From contig NC_071391.1 of NCBI RefSeq assembly GCF_022682495.2, forward strand, positions 78,829,161 to 78,893,160: DNA of 64,000 nt, in the 5' to 3' direction. The notes beneath the pieces were generated by a model. That model was not told where the DNA came from. It made no database searches and worked only from the letters and a program-made list of their open reading frames with translations. Shown here piece after piece: positions 1-64,000 of the stretch. Origin of the DNA: Desmodus rotundus. Its lineage: Eukaryota > Chordata > Mammalia > Chiroptera > Phyllostomidae. The position numbers and the translations under genes are program-made. How positions within the stretch are numbered: position 1 is the first letter of the stretch; every line of letters starts with the position of its first letter.

Positions 1-1564
1 CTGAAACCTTTCTATGTTCTAGGCATTTGATATACTGATGAATATACTAGACAAGGTTCATGGGAGATTCCAGTGAGAGTAGACTAGACAAATAGACAAT
101 AAGAAAACTGCCAGATGGTTCTACGTAGAACATTAAGTATGGAAATTCAAAGTAGGATATTTGGGGCATTTGTCCAAATGAAATGTTCCACTCTTCTCAG
201 CTAGACTATTTTGATTCCTTTAAAATAAATTGTAGAGTAGAAATTTCACAACTTAAAACTTAAGCTAAGCGGAGTTATCTTCTACCCATTTATTCTTTGC
301 AAAACAAAATGATAACAAATATAACAGTTTCAGCTTCATGGTTATAAAACTGTGTTTGCTTTCTTTCTTTGCCCCTTATTTATCTATCTATCTGTTATTT
401 ATTTATTTACTTACTTACTTACTTATATATTTGAGCACCTCATTACCTTTTTCTTTGGTGTGGGTTCAAAGAATTTTTGCCCACAACTGGGCATCTATCT
501 AAGGTCAGTAGGTGTTTTGCATCTGTTTCCTTCTAAACCCTCCCTCCTTTTTCTTGGGGAACAAGTGATTGACAGTAATGTCTACCTGCCATGTTTTCAT
601 TGTGGATTTAATGGACCTGTATCTGTTTTGTTGCTGTTACAATAAAAAGCCTGACATTTTTTCCCACATTTTATAATAAAATTTTCAAAAGTTGAAACAG
701 CAAAAGTTGAAAGAATTTTACAATAACACCCATATACTTAACACCTATATTCTACCTGGGATGGAACGAGGGTATGTTTTTAACATAGAGCCAGCAGGAC
801 TTACTGACTGATTACTGGATATGGAGGAAAAGGGAAATAGGAGGGGAGGATGAATCCAAGTTCAGGATTTATGTTTCTGTGTGATAGTTTCTGGGCCTTT
901 GCTTGATAGCTCATCATCATTTACAGTCATCAGGCTTTTTGGCTTGTTTTTGTCAACTGTTAACATTTCAATGCTCTTGTACTGCAGCCCTCCTTTTCCT
1001 AATTTTTTTTGCAAAAGAGAAGGCCCTTCAGTATTTTATTAGAGGTTTTAGATGCCTCATGTCGTGATTCTTGGGTAGCTTCTGATCACAGTAAGTGTGC
1101 GTGTGCACTTACTGTGTGCTTAAAATTGTTCTAGATAATAATTCTATCATCTGGAGTGAAATATCATTCTGCCTTACCCCTGATTATTTGTATTTCTTGA
1201 GGAAAACATAATCAAAATATTATTTTCTTAGGTGAATTATTATTCTCTCATTCTTATTGCTCATTTTTATTAGTCTGTTATTTTACTTATTTTTATGAGT
1301 TCTTTTACTTTTCAGTAGTCATAAACTTTATTGAAGGGAATTGCTATTGATGAGTAACTCAGGTTTACTGAAAGAATATTAAAAATCCTTTGATAATTTT
1401 GGCTGTGATGTAATAGAATTTTATTGATGTAAAATTTCCTAATAAATGTAACATTTTCCTAATGATATACATATTATATTTTAATTTCTCATTGGAGATT
1501 GTTTAATATTTATCAATAATAGTTGATATACTTTATAGGTTTTTGAATTATATCTGTTTTTCAG
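1..1564 (+). other. ATM intron 34 (3' part)
   Basis: This is AT-rich intronic sequence ending in the acceptor of exon 35 (tttttcag). It contains a short TTTA/CTTA/TCTA microsatellite near 370-430. I see no coding exon or recognisable young repeat in it. Confidence 0.8.
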
Positions 1565-62263
<60,699 letters not shown>

Positions 62264-64000
62264 GTAAAGTATTGTAAGGAGATCTTTATTCCTCTCCCTG
62301 ATACATGGTTTCTTGTCAGCATGTCACTGATTTGATGGTCAGTGCTTCATTTTAATGTGGTGCAATGATGCTGGGCAGCAGGAGGGGCGGGGGTTGCGCA
62401 CATCGGTAAGTAGTGGCAAAGAATGCCTCCAGATCCCTCATGTTTGTTACAGTGGCACAGCAGAAGTAACCTCTAGTCTTTAACACATAAATCAGCACTT
62501 CTTCATCTTAGATATCTTGTTTGGTATTTATGGTTTTCAGAACAGATTCCATTGTGGGATTAAGAGAAACCAAGTTATCTCCTTTTCCTCTGCCAGGTTC
62601 AGAAGCATTTAGTCAGACACATGGCGACCAAAGTCAGCACTGTTGGTGGAAGGATATGGCTGAGGAGTGAGGGCCGGACTGACTGGCTGCTGGGGCTCCC
62701 TCAGGGCCTCTCTGGGGTCCTAGCCTTGGGACAGCCACCGAGTGGTGGTGTGGTCCTGCAGAGCCCCACACTCCCTCAGGGCCACGGCCTCATGTCAAAC
62801 AGGGAAGAAAGGGAAGAAAGTCAAGCATCTTTCTCTGCTTATGACCTTAGCTCTGCCCAGCCAGAACTGTGTCCTAATGCTGTCATTGACCACTGTGGTA
62901 AAGGGTACATGCAGCAAGAGGTGAGGAGTCTTCCTCCTCAGGGAAACTTGGGAGGTAGAATATCGGCATGCCTCACTTAAATTCTTCAGCTTTTTGTTCC
63001 TTCAACCTGGTGGTGCTGGACCTGGCTGGACTTTAGTGTATCACCTGTACTGCCTTTAAAAAATATTAGTGCTGACCAATTCAAACCAAACTTCTAGAGC
63101 TGGGACAGGAACATTTATGTTTTTTAAAAGTGCTCCCACTGTGCAGCCAGGGTTGAGAATCACTGTCTTCAGTTCACTGGCATTAACCATTAAGCCTCTG
63201 ATCAGATGACAAGGGTAGGGCTGTATGCTGTGTAGAGTGAAATTAACAGTCTGTTTCGGTGGTCCTGTGTCCACCCTTATGAACCAAAGGCCTCTTTGTA
63301 GATCTTTGGAGTGCTGGTGGCAATATAGATTTTTGCTACAAAGGAGGTACTGAAGTGAATCCCAATAGTATGTTGACAGTTTAAATGCATGGCTGTGCTA
63401 TTCCCAAGGGTGAATGAAAATGTGTTCCCTTTTTTTTTTTCCATTTCAAATTGTGCCCCTACATGTCATATATTACAGTTTGCCATTGGTTCTGCAGTCA
63501 GAGTAAGTGATAACCTGGATGCCCACGTGAGGTAGAAATTAAATTCTAAAATTATCTTGCTTTTTTGTGTTTAAGACAGAAAGTCCAAACTTTTCACATC
63601 TTTTTAAAATCCAAGGAAGTTTAACATGTTCCCCCGTGTTTACTCTGCTCAGTATCAGGCACAAGGGTTTGTCGTGCCTGGGTAGACTTGGGCTTCCTGC
63701 AGGAGCTGTGTGCTGAGTGAACATTTGCTGGGAGAGGGCCGTTTCTTCAAGGCCTCAGACATTTATCAGTAAAATGCCAGACTGCTCGTGAGCCTCATTC
63801 TTTAGACAGTGGTAGGATATCAAGTGAGGGAAGTAACAGTGGCCGAACCACCGAGGGGTCCCTACATGGCTGTAAGGAGTTTAGGTTTGACTGAGTGACA
63901 TGGAAACTACGGGAGGGTTTTGAGCCTGAGAAGTGACTTGCATCTCCACCTGTAATATCTGTGTGACTCAAGATCTCCCTCTCATGCTTTGTGTATTTTA
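62264..64000 (+). other. ATM intron 61 (5' part)
   Basis: No sequence resembling exon 62 is visible, so the window ends within this intron. GC-richer sequence at about 62590-62990 has no identified homology. A MER5-like MITE lies at about 63020-63172. The rest is unassigned. Confidence 0.75.
63020..63172. mobile_element. MER5-like MITE remnant
   Basis: The right end 'aaaagtgctcccactgtgcagccagggttgagaatcactg' is typical of MER5 (hAT-Charlie) elements. The left part 'gactttagtgtatcacctgtactgcctttaaaaaatattag' is the complementary end. Confidence 0.7.

Noticed and set aside
62621..62980. 119-codon open frame in intron 61
   Set aside because: No recognisable domain, no splice sites in phase with ATM, and not similar to ATM exon 62; treated as chance in a GC-richer block.
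62264..64000. Possible ATM exon 62 or exons of the neighbouring opposite-strand gene C11orf65 (MFI)
   Set aside because: I searched by eye for the exon 62 sequence and for plausible minus-strand exons and saw none.

Overview
The window is one long stretch of a mammalian chromosome, almost certainly from a bat. The evidence for a bat is about ten tRNA-derived SINEs of the Ves type (the 'gccctggctggtgtggctcag' head with tRNA-like A and B boxes) and many L1-type 3' ends of the form 'tttattgattatgctattacagttgtccc'. Other transposons present are mariner, hAT-type and Tigger-type DNA elements, ERV LTRs, and old MIR and L2 copies. There are no bacterial-type genes, rRNA or tRNA genes, or CRISPR arrays.

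The only gene I can support is ATM, the PI3K-like kinase that signals DNA double-strand breaks, running left to right on the + strand. I find 27 consecutive internal coding exons (1565 to 62263). They match human exons 35 to 61 (residues about 1726 to 2950) exon for exon. Every exon length equals the human length as I remember it, except exon 44, which is 3 bp longer. The 3,676 coding bases form one open frame with compatible splice phases. The exons encode part of the N-terminal helical solenoid (exons 35-39), the whole FAT domain (39-52), including the S1981-equivalent autophosphorylation site, and most of the kinase domain (55-61). The catalytic residues K2717, D2870, N2875 and D2889 are present. 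The start of the gene and the last two coding exons (end of the kinase domain and FATC) lie outside the window.

Layout: 1-15.7 kb holds exons 35-40 in introns with few young repeats, plus a degenerate second copy of exon 40. From 15.7 to 18.7 kb is a nested cluster of L1-derived elements. From 19 to 38 kb is the exon-dense part (exons 41-56) with two Ves SINEs around exon 54, an L1-derived element in intron 54 and a solo LTR in intron 55. From 38 to 50.3 kb are exons 57-60, with a complete 1.83 kb ORF1-only L1 (HAL1-like) element in intron 59. From 50.3 to 62.2 kb is intron 60, almost entirely nested L1 and SINE sequence. Exon 61 and the start of intron 61 finish the window.

I do not see a new biological system. 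The points most worth a second look are the exon 40 duplication, the GC splice donor of exon 50 with an L1 inserted 15 bp inside the intron, the set of ORF2-less L1 elements, a 22-bp-stem hairpin before exon 47, and exon 54 bracketed by same-orientation SINEs. Statements about human ATM are from memory and no database search was run.
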